IMG/VR virus record: IMGVR_UViG_3300035564_000051
Span: 1 to 61,895 of that record
DNA: 61,895 bases
From: a virus
Direction: 5' to 3' (one strand)
The notes below the pieces were generated by a model. That model saw only the letters and a program-made list of their open reading frames with translations. It was not told the origin of the DNA and made no database searches. The stretch's first letter is position 1. Each line of letters starts with the position of its first letter. Shown piece after piece: positions 25,822 through 34,150 of the stretch. The position numbers and the translations under genes are program-made.

Positions 25822-27260
25822 AGTTCTCCAAGCGCGACTACATCTTTCTTGCCGTGATAGCAGCCGCAGTTCTGAGCGCGTACAGCCTGCGGTGGCTCTG
25901 TGACGATGTTTTCATAACCCTCCGCTACTCTCAGAACTGGTTAGCCGGAAACGGGATTGTCTACAACATCGGAGAACGGGTCGAAGGTTACACCCATCCA
26001 TTATGGCTAGGGCTCATCACTCTAGGATCTTGGTTAGGTGGAAAGCCTGAGACCCTTGTTCTCTACATGGGACTTGCCTCGCTTGGTGCTGTGCTGTGGT
26101 TCTCCGGCAAGCTGAATATCTTTGCGGCCATACTGCTTGCGATAAATTACGATTTCAGAGTTTGGGCGACGGGTGGCCTGGAGACCATGTTTTTCTCCAT
26201 GCTGCTCGTCGTCGGGGTTTGGTCTCTCTGGCGTGAGAAGTTTCTCTTGGCGGGAATCGCCATGAGTCTTGCGGTATTGACCAGACCAGATGGGATTATC
26301 TTCGCTGCCGTAGGGCTCGCATACATTTTCTACAATGACCGCTTTGAATTGTGGCACTACCTACCTCCATTCATGCTTGTGGTGATTCATCTTCTCTGGC
26401 GGTATTCCTACTACGGCGATCTACTTCCCATGAGCTACTACGCCAAATCAGGTGGGGGCGTGTACTTCTCACAGGGTTTTGAATATCTGTGGACATGGTT
26501 TGGGACCTACCCGTTGAGCCTGATATTCCTGCTGGCACTTCCACTCTTGCGGCGGAATAAGTTTCTCTCATTCCTGTTCGCCTCCATCACGTTCTACCTG
26601 ATACTCTTTGTCGCGCGTGTTGGAGGGGATTTCATGTTTGCCCGGTTTGTCATTCCGGTGCTTCCGATGATGTATCTGTGCGGAGCACTCTCAATCCAAG
26701 CCCTCTGGCCTAACTCCAAGACCTCGATACTCATAGTTCTCTGTGTTCTTTCGATCCGTGAGTCTTCCGTCAGGGATGAAATTCTCACGGCCAAACGTGA
26801 TGGATGGGTAGTAGAAGGAAGGATCATGGACGAGCATTACTTCTGGGTATCTAGTGACAAGCTGGAATCCAGCCGAAGCCTCGGCCTGATAGTGAAGGAT
26901 TATTTTGAAGGTGAAAAGGTAAGGGTTCTGCTTCGCGGTGGTCAAGATGCTTTTGGTTATTACGCCCAGTTCGACTACTGCATGGAAGCTGCGGGATTGA
27001 CAGATGCTCACATTGCAAAATCAGAACTGAGCCAGCGCGGTCAACCCGGACACGAACACGCAGCAACCTTAGACTACATCAAGGAAAAAGGAATTCACTT
27101 CGTATTCTTTCGCCGTGCCTATGACAGGGCCAACGCACAGATATTTTTGAACTTCGGCTCTGGTTACGGTCATGGAGAGATCATCACGCGAGATGATTCG
27201 ATGCTTGCGCGGCTCACAAGGAAATGGGGCAACGCCGTACTGATAGGAGAGAAGGAGTGA
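25818..27260 (+). CDS. GT-C integral membrane glycosyltransferase
   Basis: 480 aa from GTG 25818. About ten hydrophobic spans lie in residues 8-310, followed by a soluble C-terminal domain. The first extracytoplasmic loop after span 1 has LCDDVFITLRYSQNWLAGNG and GERVEGYTHPLWLG, the D-D and 'G.T.P.W' pattern of GT-C enzymes of the PMT/ArnT-like class. These take sugars from polyprenyl-phosphate donors and transfer them outside the cytoplasmic membrane to lipids, glycans or proteins. It begins the glycan cassette. A phage-borne GT-C is uncommon. The acceptor is unknown. Confidence 0.75.
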   Translation: MKFSKRDYIFLAVIAAAVLSAYSLRWLCDDVFITLRYSQNWLAGNGIVYNIGERVEGYTHPLWLGLITLGSWLGGKPETLVLYMGLASLGAVLWFSGKLNIFAAILLAINYDFRVWATGGLETMFFSMLLVVGVWSLWREKFLLAGIAMSLAVLTRPDGIIFAAVGLAYIFYNDRFELWHYLPPFMLVVIHLLWRYSYYGDLLPMSYYAKSGGGVYFSQGFEYLWTWFGTYPLSLIFLLALPLLRRNKFLSFLFASITFYLILFVARVGGDFMFARFVIPVLPMMYLCGALSIQALWPNSKTSILIVLCVLSIRESSVRDEILTAKRDGWVVEGRIMDEHYFWVSSDKLESSRSLGLIVKDYFEGEKVRVLLRGGQDAFGYYAQFDYCMEAAGLTDAHIAKSELSQRGQPGHEHAATLDYIKEKGIHFVFFRRAYDRANAQIFLNFGSGYGHGEIITRDDSMLARLTRKWGNAVLIGEKE

Positions 27261-27562
27261 TGGTAAACGAGGTAAAAAGTCATTCAGGATCGCCTACAAG
27301 CGCGCAAAGAGACCTCTTGATACCTGAGTATAGGCGCAGGCTTCGCCTCGTGCTACGACGATATAAACGCGGAAAGTCACTTCGCTCACTATCGAAGGCT
27401 TTGGGGCTTTCTCATCCGACGGTGCGGACAATACTAGAGCATCCGAACACTTCCGTATCACTGAAGACCATGATGAAAGTTTTGAGAGCAACAAGCAAGC
27501 GCAGGATTCACCTAACCCTGAGTCTGATCGGTCATGTAACAAAAGCCCGGTGTCCGTTCTAA
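27260..27562 (+). CDS. Helix-turn-helix DNA-binding protein
   Basis: 100 aa from ATG 27260 (TGATG overlap). After a basic N-terminus, KSLRSLSKALGLSHPTVRTIL (about 45-65) reads as a Cro/XRE-like HTH with a recognition helix, followed by LKTMMKVLRATSKR. It sits between two glycosyltransferases and may regulate the cassette. Family by pattern only. Confidence 0.55.
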   Translation: MVNEVKSHSGSPTSAQRDLLIPEYRRRLRLVLRRYKRGKSLRSLSKALGLSHPTVRTILEHPNTSVSLKTMMKVLRATSKRRIHLTLSLIGHVTKARCPF

Positions 27563-28641
27563 TGAAGGTCGCAATCATACTTAATCAGGTCTTCCCCTAC
27601 CGCAGTCCGGTGTTCGATCTACTGGGGTCTCACTATACGGTGATTTACAGTTGCCAGAAGGAGGGGAATAGGGGTTGGGAATCTCCCGAACTGAAGCACG
27701 ACTACATTTTCCTCAAACCCCGGATGATTCCCTATGGAGTAGAGGGATTCGCTCATGTCAATTTCGACATATTCAAAGCCTTGAGAGAAGTAGATCCCGA
27801 CGTAATCATTCTCTACGGCTTTGGCCCGACACAGCAACTAGCCTACCTTTGGGCGCGGCTTCACCGTAGAAAGATCGTCACATGGTTCGATGGATGGTCA
27901 CACACAGAGCGAAACAGAAGTAACCGGCAGCTTTGGATTCAGAGAATGTTCGTACGGCATTCTGAGGCGTGTATTGCGAGTAGCCAGAAGGGAAGTCGTT
28001 ACTTCTATTCACTCGGAGCATCAAAAGTATTTGTTGCACCAATGGCAGTTGACAATTCCAGATTCGCACCGGCAAAGAATAAACGTCCCTTCGATCTTCT
28101 CTTCGTCGGCCAGTTGATAGAACGCAAGGGGGTGCTCTTTCTTCCTGAGTTGATGAAAGAACTCCACGACAAGAAGCTAATGATTGTCGGTGACGGACCC
28201 CTGAAGGAAGAATTGCTCAAAAGGCTAATGAACATCCACGCAGACTTTCATCATGTGAGGTTCGTTCCCTGGGAAGAAATCCATTGGTATTATCAAAGGT
28301 CAAAGATACTTCTCTTTCCAACGCTGGATGATTCATGGGGGCTGGTTTGCAATGAAGCACTTGCCGCTGGATGTCCGGTCATAACCACAGACAAAGCCGG
28401 ATGTGCGGGAGAGCTGGTTCGTCACGCGGTTAATGGCGCGATTCCAGTAAGCATGGAACCCGTGTGGTTGTGGGCGCGACCAATAGATGAACTCTGCAAA
28501 CCCAAGTACCGGCGCGCCGCAATCGAATCAGTCAAAGGCTACACCCTCCAAGCTCAAGCCCAAGCGATAAGAGATGCAGTGGCTTGCGCGGCAAAAGAAA
28601 TTCTGTACAGAGAAACGAGAGATGTCTATGAAGAAAACTAG
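27562..28641 (+). CDS. GT4-type glycosyltransferase
   Basis: 359 aa from ATG 27562 in a TAATG overlap. The N-terminal Rossmann half begins MKVAIILNQVFPYRSPVF. The C-terminal half starts near residue 178 with FDLLFVGQLIERKGVLFL and contains IVGDGPL and DSWGLVCNEALAAGCPVITT, the E-x(7)-E region of GT-B family 4 enzymes. These use nucleotide sugars in the cytoplasm to extend lipid-linked glycans. Next to a GT-C enzyme, it could build the donor glycan. Acceptor and sugar are unknown. Confidence 0.85.
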   Translation: MKVAIILNQVFPYRSPVFDLLGSHYTVIYSCQKEGNRGWESPELKHDYIFLKPRMIPYGVEGFAHVNFDIFKALREVDPDVIILYGFGPTQQLAYLWARLHRRKIVTWFDGWSHTERNRSNRQLWIQRMFVRHSEACIASSQKGSRYFYSLGASKVFVAPMAVDNSRFAPAKNKRPFDLLFVGQLIERKGVLFLPELMKELHDKKLMIVGDGPLKEELLKRLMNIHADFHHVRFVPWEEIHWYYQRSKILLFPTLDDSWGLVCNEALAAGCPVITTDKAGCAGELVRHAVNGAIPVSMEPVWLWARPIDELCKPKYRRAAIESVKGYTLQAQAQAIRDAVACAAKEILYRETRDVYEEN

Positions 28642-28879
28642 TCGCGCAATCATTCTAACGCTCGCTTTCTTTGCCCTCCACGTTCTTGTCCGCATGATGG
28701 GAGATAAGTGGAATCCAACCGATGCCTTCATCTTCGGCTACACATGGGGTGGATGGGAATTTGAACTCTGGAAATTGGCCGGAACCCTGACGACGGTTAT
28801 TGTGTGCGTTGCGCTGGCTCTCGGCTTTGGATGGAATCTGGATGCGCTGCTCAAGAAATCGAAGATGAGTCAGAATTGA
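28622..28879 (+). CDS. Small membrane protein in the glycan cassette
   Basis: 85 aa from ATG 28622, overlapping the GT4 gene's end. Two membrane segments are visible: AIILTLAFFALHVLVRMMG and WKLAGTLTTVIVCVALALGFG. The middle is aromatic (TWGGWEFELW). It may be an accessory subunit for membrane sugar transfer, which is an inference from its neighbours. Confidence 0.5.
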   Translation: MSMKKTSRAIILTLAFFALHVLVRMMGDKWNPTDAFIFGYTWGGWEFELWKLAGTLTTVIVCVALALGFGWNLDALLKKSKMSQN

Positions 28880-29178
28880 AACTATCGAAGGTCATAGGGT
28901 TGGTTCAGGAATCTCCGGCACTATTTCTCTTTGCACTAGCCTGCATCTGGGTTGTGTTTATCGAACTGTTCAGAAAGGGATTTCCGATGGATTACACATT
29001 CAAGGTCGAAATCATTCGTGAGGGAGAGGATAGCGAAACGATCCATCGGGCCGTTTCTGCAACCAGCTTCGATGAAGCACTCAAGAAATTGCGTAATGAA
29101 ATCAGGAAGCGCCGCCCCTTGGATAAGTACTACCCCCTGGTGAGAGTTCTCTGGTTTGAAATTAACAAAGTCATTTGA
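28876..29178 (+). CDS. Small membrane-anchored protein
   Basis: 100 aa if it starts at TTG 28876, which overlaps the previous stop. It has one hydrophobic span (ALFLFALACIWVVFIELF) followed by a small alpha/beta domain (DYTFKVEIIREGEDSETIHRAV...FDEALKKLR). A start at ATG 28987 would remove the span. The C-terminus overlaps the methyltransferase gene. The function is unknown. Confidence 0.45.
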   Translation: MKLSKVIGLVQESPALFLFALACIWVVFIELFRKGFPMDYTFKVEIIREGEDSETIHRAVSATSFDEALKKLRNEIRKRRPLDKYYPLVRVLWFEINKVI

Positions 29179-29857
29179 GGCGGAATTGAACAAAGAACTC
29201 ACATACGACAGACTGTTTGAAGTGATGAAGGCTCGCTCAAGCGACTACGACACAGAGCGTCGAGCCTATTGGCTTGTTGACCGTTTCTTGTATGGTAAGC
29301 TCTATGACAAGAAGGTGCTGGATGTCGGAGCCGGATGTGGCTATGCGACTCGGAAGTTAATAAACGACTTGGGGGATGTTACTGCGCTAGATATAAGCCC
29401 GAAGATGGTCGAACACCTTTCGCACTTTTGTTATGCTCAACAAGCAAACATCTTTGACGTGTGCGGGTATTTCGGAGCCAGTGCGTTTGATATTGTCCAT
29501 TCATCCGAGTGCATCGAGCACACCCCGAATCCCCCGGCTGCAATCCGTCAGATGTGTTGGGTGTTAAAACCCGGAGGCTATCTTGCACTCAGCACACCGA
29601 ACCTTTTGTGGTGGCCGATTGTAAAACTGGCGAGCATCTTGAAACTCCGACCCTTTGACGGCTATGAGAACTTCAGCACGTTCGCCGGTCTCAGAAAAAC
29701 TCTTGAAGATGCAGGAATGGAAGTCATAGAAGCGCGGGGTTTGCATCTGTTCCCATTTCAGATCCCGCTACACGACCTGTCAGGTTGGTGCGATATTCAC
29801 CTGCAATGCCTGAAGCACTTGATGATAAACATACTCATCCTCGCGAGGAAGAAATGA
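29156..29857 (+). CDS. Class I SAM-dependent methyltransferase
   Basis: 233 aa; start taken at TTG 29156. Motif I is KKVLDVGAGCGYATRKL (about 52), then VTALDISPKMVEHL, motif IV FDIVHSSECIEHTPNP and LKPGGYLALSTPN. This is the standard small-molecule methyltransferase fold (UbiG/Methyltransf_11 type). In a run of glycosyltransferases it could methylate a sugar. It overlaps the preceding small protein and is followed by a membrane protein. Confidence 0.8.
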   Translation: MKLTKSFEAELNKELTYDRLFEVMKARSSDYDTERRAYWLVDRFLYGKLYDKKVLDVGAGCGYATRKLINDLGDVTALDISPKMVEHLSHFCYAQQANIFDVCGYFGASAFDIVHSSECIEHTPNPPAAIRQMCWVLKPGGYLALSTPNLLWWPIVKLASILKLRPFDGYENFSTFAGLRKTLEDAGMEVIEARGLHLFPFQIPLHDLSGWCDIHLQCLKHLMINILILARKK

Positions 29858-30168
29858 AAACCGGAAACATCTGGAAAGATCGAGGTAACTACAAGATTTA
29901 TTTCGACCGATGGAGAAACTACCTGGGAAGCGCCCAGTTCCTCTTGATCCTCATAATGTTCATCATTCAAACCAAGATGAGTCTATGGTGGATCGTTGGT
30001 GGATTTCTTCTGTCAGTAGTCTGGATGTGGGTTGACGTTCGCTACATCCTTTCGGCTGAGTACGAATCTCAACAGCGCAAGAACTGGGAACTCACATCGA
30101 GGATGAAGAAGATCGACCACATAGAAACGATGTTGGAGAAACTAACAGGAGAAAAGAATGCAGGGTGA
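29854..30168 (+). CDS. Two-span membrane protein
   Basis: 104 aa from ATG 29854 (the longer frame from 29785 is inside the methyltransferase). Two hydrophobic helices (AQFLLILIMFIIQTK and MSLWWIVGGFLLSVVWMWV) are followed by a charged coiled-coil tail (MKKIDHIETMLEKLTGE). Probably a membrane accessory or unrelated phage membrane protein; no family recognised. Confidence 0.5.
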   Translation: MKTGNIWKDRGNYKIYFDRWRNYLGSAQFLLILIMFIIQTKMSLWWIVGGFLLSVVWMWVDVRYILSAEYESQQRKNWELTSRMKKIDHIETMLEKLTGEKNAG

Positions 30169-30715
30169 AGGAATGAGATGTAGCGTTGATGGTTGTGATG
30201 TAGCCTACCACTCTCGCGGTCTATGCCATAATCACTACCGAATGTTTTTGAAATATGGCAGGTATTTCATTAGACACGCGGTGCGCGGCCCCAACCACGG
30301 ACTTTCCCGGACTCCTGAGTACGTAAGCTGGACATGCATGAAGGGCCGATGCTATAATCGCGCCATAAAGAGCTTCAAGCATTACGGCGGTCGGGGGATA
30401 AAAGTTTGTGATCGGTGGCTGCAATCCTTCGAGAACTTTCTCGCAGACATGGGTGAGCGCCCTTCACTGAGGCACACGATTGAGCGGATAAACAATGACG
30501 GAAACTACGAGCCGAATAACTGCAAGTGGATAATAGCGGAGCATCAGGCATTGAACAGGCGAAGCACAAAGATAACCCGAAGTCAGATAGCGGACGTTGT
30601 TGACCTTATTCGATCAAAGGACTATACGCACCTAGAGATAGCGAAAATCTACGGCGTATCGGAAAGCAATATTGCCTATTACCACAAGAAATATGCGAAG
30701 GGAGCAGCGGAATGA
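30158..30715 (+). CDS. HNH homing-endonuclease-like protein
   Basis: 185 aa. A CxxxxC...C..H knuckle (MRCSVDGCDVAYHSRGLCHNHY) is followed by the phage HNH pattern: YVSWTCMKGRCYN, HYGGRGIKVCDRWLQSFENF, DMGERPS...TIERINNDGNYEPNNCKW. A C-terminal resolvase-like HTH (LEIAKIYGVSESNIAYYHKK) would bind DNA. It lies inside the glycan cassette, between a membrane gene and the radical SAM pair, and is typical of mobile free-standing homing nucleases. Confidence 0.8.
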   Translation: MQGEGMRCSVDGCDVAYHSRGLCHNHYRMFLKYGRYFIRHAVRGPNHGLSRTPEYVSWTCMKGRCYNRAIKSFKHYGGRGIKVCDRWLQSFENFLADMGERPSLRHTIERINNDGNYEPNNCKWIIAEHQALNRRSTKITRSQIADVVDLIRSKDYTHLEIAKIYGVSESNIAYYHKKYAKGAAE

Positions 30716-31338
30716 GCCGGTACTACAGAGGTCTATTCTTCAAGAGGGGATATAGTGTGCGAATCTCGCTTTTGTTCGAGTGCTCGCTCCAACCTTTGTG
30801 TTCCTACTGTTGTTTGACGGTTCCGACGGGTCAACGGGCGAAATCTCGACGCGCAACACTTGAGGAATGGAAAACCTTCATCGAGAACTTCCCCCTCAAG
30901 ATCAAAGAACTCCATCTCTGCGGTGGGGAACCTTCTTTGCTATCGTGGATGCCACGACTCGCCAACTGGCTTCTCGACAAAGGGCATCACGTAACGATCT
31001 ACACCAATCTTCACAATGTAGAAACGCTTTGCCGAATCCGTCCGTCGAAAAGGTTGATGATTATTTCCACCTATCATCATCAGGATGATGCCCTCAAGTA
31101 CACGCGTTCCTACGAGCGATTGACTGCGGCGGGTTACGAGGTAAGGGTGGGGGAAATGAACGACGGTTCTCCGGGCTGGAAGAAGGTCATGCCCTATTCC
31201 AAACTCAAGACGCTCTATCCCGATCAAAAATCTCTCCACGACATTTCCGACAGGGAGCGACAACTCATCGTTGCGCCCGATCTGACGATCTACTCGGGTT
31301 GCTGGGAGCAATACATGGACAAGGGGAGGCCACAATGA
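30712..31338 (+). CDS. Radical SAM enzyme 1
   Basis: 208 aa. The cluster-binding cysteines are in ECSLQPLCSYCC (C-x5-C-x2-C, a widened spacing compared with C-x3-C-x2-C). LCGGEPSL is the GGE motif that binds SAM, and WLLDKGHHVTIYTNL follows. It would use a 4Fe-4S cluster and SAM to make a 5'-deoxyadenosyl radical. It is paralogous to the next gene. Its context (glycosyl- and methyltransferases) suggests sugar or peptide modification; the substrate is unknown. No SPASM domain follows. Confidence 0.7.
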   Translation: MSRYYRGLFFKRGYSVRISLLFECSLQPLCSYCCLTVPTGQRAKSRRATLEEWKTFIENFPLKIKELHLCGGEPSLLSWMPRLANWLLDKGHHVTIYTNLHNVETLCRIRPSKRLMIISTYHHQDDALKYTRSYERLTAAGYEVRVGEMNDGSPGWKKVMPYSKLKTLYPDQKSLHDISDRERQLIVAPDLTIYSGCWEQYMDKGRPQ

Positions 31339-31958
31339 CCCGCTTCCTCGGTATTGAACTGTACGAGAAAACCAAGTTGCTCAAGCGCGGGGAATCTGTG
31401 GTCCTGATGATAACCTTCGATTGCAACCTGGACTGTTCTTTCTGTCTGATTCACCTTCCCGGCGGCAAGAGGGCATACATGGAAAGTGAAGGAATCGGCT
31501 ATTGGAAACACGCCGTGGAACTGCTTCCGGTCAAGGTCAGGGAGTTCTACATATCAGGCGGAGAATTGACCCTGCCGCAATTTTCTTGGCTGCCAGAATT
31601 TCTCACATGGCTCTTAGATAAAGGCTATCACGTTACACTCACAACCAATCTCTATGACATCGCGCCGATACTGAAGATTCCGAAAAGGCACAACTTCCAG
31701 ATCAGTTCGACCTTCCACCCCGAGGCTGACCTGTGGGATTTTGATAACAAGTTTTGGAAGCTGAGAAACGCTGGCTACCGGATTGAGGCAAAGGAACTCG
31801 GCAAGAAGAAACTCCTGACCTATTCAACCCTGGAGCCGATCAGAAGTAAGGAGATGCTCTACTTTGACAAACGGATGCTTCACCTATGCAGTAAAAACAG
31901 AATCTACATCGGGGAATACGAGATGTCGATTGCATGTACACCGAAGGAGGCCAAATGA
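31335..31958 (+). CDS. Radical SAM enzyme 2
   Basis: 207 aa from ATG 31335 in an ATGA overlap. DCNLDCSFC is a canonical C-x3-C-x2-C cluster motif, ISGGELTL is the GGE motif, and WLLDKGYHVTLTTNL mirrors the previous protein. It appears to be a tandem duplicate of radical SAM enzyme 1 with a divergent second half, including LHLCSKNRIYIGEYEMSIAC near the end. A pair could act on one product in two steps, or as a complex. Confidence 0.78.
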   Translation: MTRFLGIELYEKTKLLKRGESVVLMITFDCNLDCSFCLIHLPGGKRAYMESEGIGYWKHAVELLPVKVREFYISGGELTLPQFSWLPEFLTWLLDKGYHVTLTTNLYDIAPILKIPKRHNFQISSTFHPEADLWDFDNKFWKLRNAGYRIEAKELGKKKLLTYSTLEPIRSKEMLYFDKRMLHLCSKNRIYIGEYEMSIACTPKEAK

Positions 31959-32608
31959 GCTTCTTCGCCCGGTTCAAAATACTTCGTCTCTTGAAAAGAT
32001 TCATCTGGGTGCATCTGAACATCTGGGCCTACCCCGATACGATCGTACGAGATGCGATCCTAAAGCATGTCAAGCCCGGAACTCGGTGTATTGATGTGGG
32101 TGCTCACAGGGGGAGAATGACAGACCTGATGCTCAAATGCTGTGGCACTTCGGGAATGGTCAACGCCTTTGAACCCCTGCCGGATTTTTGCCATGCCCTA
32201 GAGGACAAATACCGTCGGACGAGGAATGTGTTTGTGTTTAACACCGCGCTTGGTGATATACCACCTAGAAGGATGCCCTCAGTAGCTTGTTTTGCTCGAA
32301 CCGAAGATCCGCTGATGTCATCATTTCATCCCGACTCGAAGTGCAAGGTTATCGAGTTCCTCACGGTCTCTGTCCGATCTCTCGACTCATACCATTTTGA
32401 AGGAATCGGCTTTATCAAGATCGACGTAGAAGGATGGGAACCGGAAGTCCTGAAGGGTGCGGAAGAGACCATCAACAAGTATCACCCCGTGATAATCGCG
32501 GAATGTTTGCCCGGTTCAAAGAATGCAAGTCCGATGATAGAGTTTTTTGAATCACACGGATATGGAACAATCCACTATCCATACGAAATCCTTGCGGTGA
32601 AGATATGA
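31955..32608 (+). CDS. FkbM-family methyltransferase
   Basis: 217 aa from ATG 31955, chosen for AAGGAGG at 31944-31950. It contains CIDVGAHRGRMTDLML (motif I), NAFEPLPDFCHAL, LTVSVRSLDSYHFEGIGFIKIDVEGWEPEVLKGA and PVIIAECL. The FIKIDVEG block is diagnostic of FkbM-type O-methyltransferases, which often methylate sugars of surface glycans or natural products. It lies between the radical SAM pair and a GT9 gene. Confidence 0.88.
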   Translation: MSFFARFKILRLLKRFIWVHLNIWAYPDTIVRDAILKHVKPGTRCIDVGAHRGRMTDLMLKCCGTSGMVNAFEPLPDFCHALEDKYRRTRNVFVFNTALGDIPPRRMPSVACFARTEDPLMSSFHPDSKCKVIEFLTVSVRSLDSYHFEGIGFIKIDVEGWEPEVLKGAEETINKYHPVIIAECLPGSKNASPMIEFFESHGYGTIHYPYEILAVKI

Positions 32609-33459
32609 TGCTGAGAGAGCGTATCCACGACAGGCTTCTTCACTCGTACAGCAATCTCGTCATGCCAAGCGGCCAGCCGGGGGGAAGGGTTCTGATTCCC
32701 TGCAATGTGGGCTACGGAGACTTGGTATTTCTGCTTCCGGTCCTGCGGGCATTAGATGGTAAAGACACCACGCTGGTTCTTGATGATACCGACAAAGCAG
32801 ACTTCTTGCGGCAGGTGGGAATCCAGAACGCATGGATATTCCCCTGGGAGCGGCTTCATGCCACAGAGTATGATACCATCATCTGCACCCATGCCCAACA
32901 GTGGACTCCGATCATCTACCAGGTGATCGACAAAAGGATTCCATGCCGGATCGGGCATATCTGGAGGGAAAAGTACTCATGGGCTTGGACTCACAAGGTT
33001 CCGTTCGTGGACGGTTGGCATGAGAGAACCAATAACGCATCGCTCTTGGAACCATTTAAGTTGAAACCGATACACAGGAAGATCGAGATAGAACCCGAGC
33101 GAGGATTCGACGTTCTCATTGCCCCAAACACAACGAGTCCCGAGAAGGATTGGGATGGTTACGATGAACTTGCAAGGAAAATATTTGCGACACCGAACAC
33201 ATTCTCGTTCACAACGATATACGAGAAACTTCCGATGAATAAGCTCTTACGGGCCATCGCCGGTGCTCGCCTTATCATTGGCAACGACTCAGGGCTCCCC
33301 AAGATTGCCGATGCAATGGGAATACCTGCGATACAGATATTCAAAGCATGTGGCTGGCAACCATCGCGTTCAGGGCTCTCTCATGGAATTGACCTTGTAG
33401 AACCAACGGTAGATGAAGTTTTCACTCGCGCACAAATAATCTTACAGGAGAAACAATGA
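32605..33459 (+). CDS. GT9-like (heptosyltransferase-type) glycosyltransferase
   Basis: 284 aa, overlapping the FkbM gene. The N-terminal half has RVLIPCNVGYGDLVFLLPVLRAL, the acceptor-side signature of GT9, and DTIICTHAQQ. The C-terminal half has VLIAPNTTSPEKDWDGYDEL and GARLIIGNDSGLPKIADAMGIP, the nucleotide-sugar site of GT9. These enzymes add heptose or other sugars to lipopolysaccharide core. A role in modifying a surface glycan is likely; the exact sugar is unknown. It ends the cassette. Confidence 0.78.
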   Translation: MMLRERIHDRLLHSYSNLVMPSGQPGGRVLIPCNVGYGDLVFLLPVLRALDGKDTTLVLDDTDKADFLRQVGIQNAWIFPWERLHATEYDTIICTHAQQWTPIIYQVIDKRIPCRIGHIWREKYSWAWTHKVPFVDGWHERTNNASLLEPFKLKPIHRKIEIEPERGFDVLIAPNTTSPEKDWDGYDELARKIFATPNTFSFTTIYEKLPMNKLLRAIAGARLIIGNDSGLPKIADAMGIPAIQIFKACGWQPSRSGLSHGIDLVEPTVDEVFTRAQIILQEKQ

Positions 33460-33749
33460 CCAAACAACTCTCTCTCATCACCGAGGACAAGTTAGATCCT
33501 CAGATAGCCAAAGACGCTGATCGTTACGTCGAGGCCGTCAAAGAGGTTAAGGACGCAACCGAGCGCAGGAAGAAGTTCGCGGGCCTGATTGTCCGCGCCC
33601 TGAAGAAGCTCGGCAAGTCAAAGGTTCGTCATGGCGACATCATCATCGAGGTCGCATCGAAGGAAGCCATTGACACCATCAAGATCAAGAAGGCAAAGGC
33701 CGCGCCCGTGAAGAAGGTTCAGCCAATCAAAGCGCCGGAAAAGAAATGA
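33456..33749 (+). CDS. Small Lys-rich protein
   Basis: 97 aa, overlapping the GT9 gene (ATGA). Helical N-terminal two thirds (DADRYVEAVKEVKDATERRKK...ALKKLGKSKVRHGDIIIEV), then a Lys/Ala/Pro tail (KKAKAAPVKKVQPIKAPEKK) resembling a histone-like disordered tail that might bind DNA. It is near the size of small phage nucleoid-type proteins, but no family is recognised. Confidence 0.5.
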   Translation: MTKQLSLITEDKLDPQIAKDADRYVEAVKEVKDATERRKKFAGLIVRALKKLGKSKVRHGDIIIEVASKEAIDTIKIKKAKAAPVKKVQPIKAPEKK

Positions 33750-34048
33750 GTGTTGACCGTACTCCATCCGACAAGTTTGAGCGCTCCGAGACTCAGGCGC
33801 GCAATACTGCCAGAGGCCAATTAGAGATCATCCTTGCCAATCCGAAAGCACTTTTGTCTCTCAGGGGAGGGACAAAGAAGTTATCGGACGCAAGAGACCT
33901 TGACAAGCGAATGAAATCCGGCGAGCCGTTCAGTCCGGGGCAGTACTCGTACGTGGATGGTTTGTACGAAGCAACGATGAAAGGTCTCGGGCTTCCATCG
34001 GTAGATAATCACCGGGACAGACGATCAACACTGAGGCATCCCGTATGA
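33746..34048 (+). CDS. Small basic hypothetical protein
   Basis: 100 aa, overlapping the previous gene. Contains a helix (TQARNTARGQLEIILANPKALLSL) and a conserved-looking DLDKRMKSGEPFSPGQYSYVDGLYEATMKGLGLPS. No family recognised. It is part of a dense run of overlapping small genes. Confidence 0.5.
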   Translation: MSVDRTPSDKFERSETQARNTARGQLEIILANPKALLSLRGGTKKLSDARDLDKRMKSGEPFSPGQYSYVDGLYEATMKGLGLPSVDNHRDRRSTLRHPV

Positions 34049-34140
34049 CCTCTTCCACCAGATACATTCTTGCATGGTTGGGGATGTGTATTTGTTTTCT
34101 GGCAATCTGTCAACTCTTAGTACCGTTGGTTATGAATTAA
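34045..34140 (+). CDS. 31-aa membrane peptide
   Basis: ATG at 34045 overlaps the previous stop (ATGA). The product is MTSSTRYI, then one hydrophobic helix (LAWLGMCICFLAICQLLVPLV) ending VMN. The overlap and the clean hydrophobic span support coding. Confidence 0.45.
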   Translation: MTSSTRYILAWLGMCICFLAICQLLVPLVMN

Positions 34141-34150
34141 GGAGGATGAA

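Noticed and set aside
30712-31958. QueE-type (7-deazaguanine) assignment for the radical SAM pair
   Set aside because: Cysteine spacing and GGE context do not fit QueE and no other deazaguanine genes are present.
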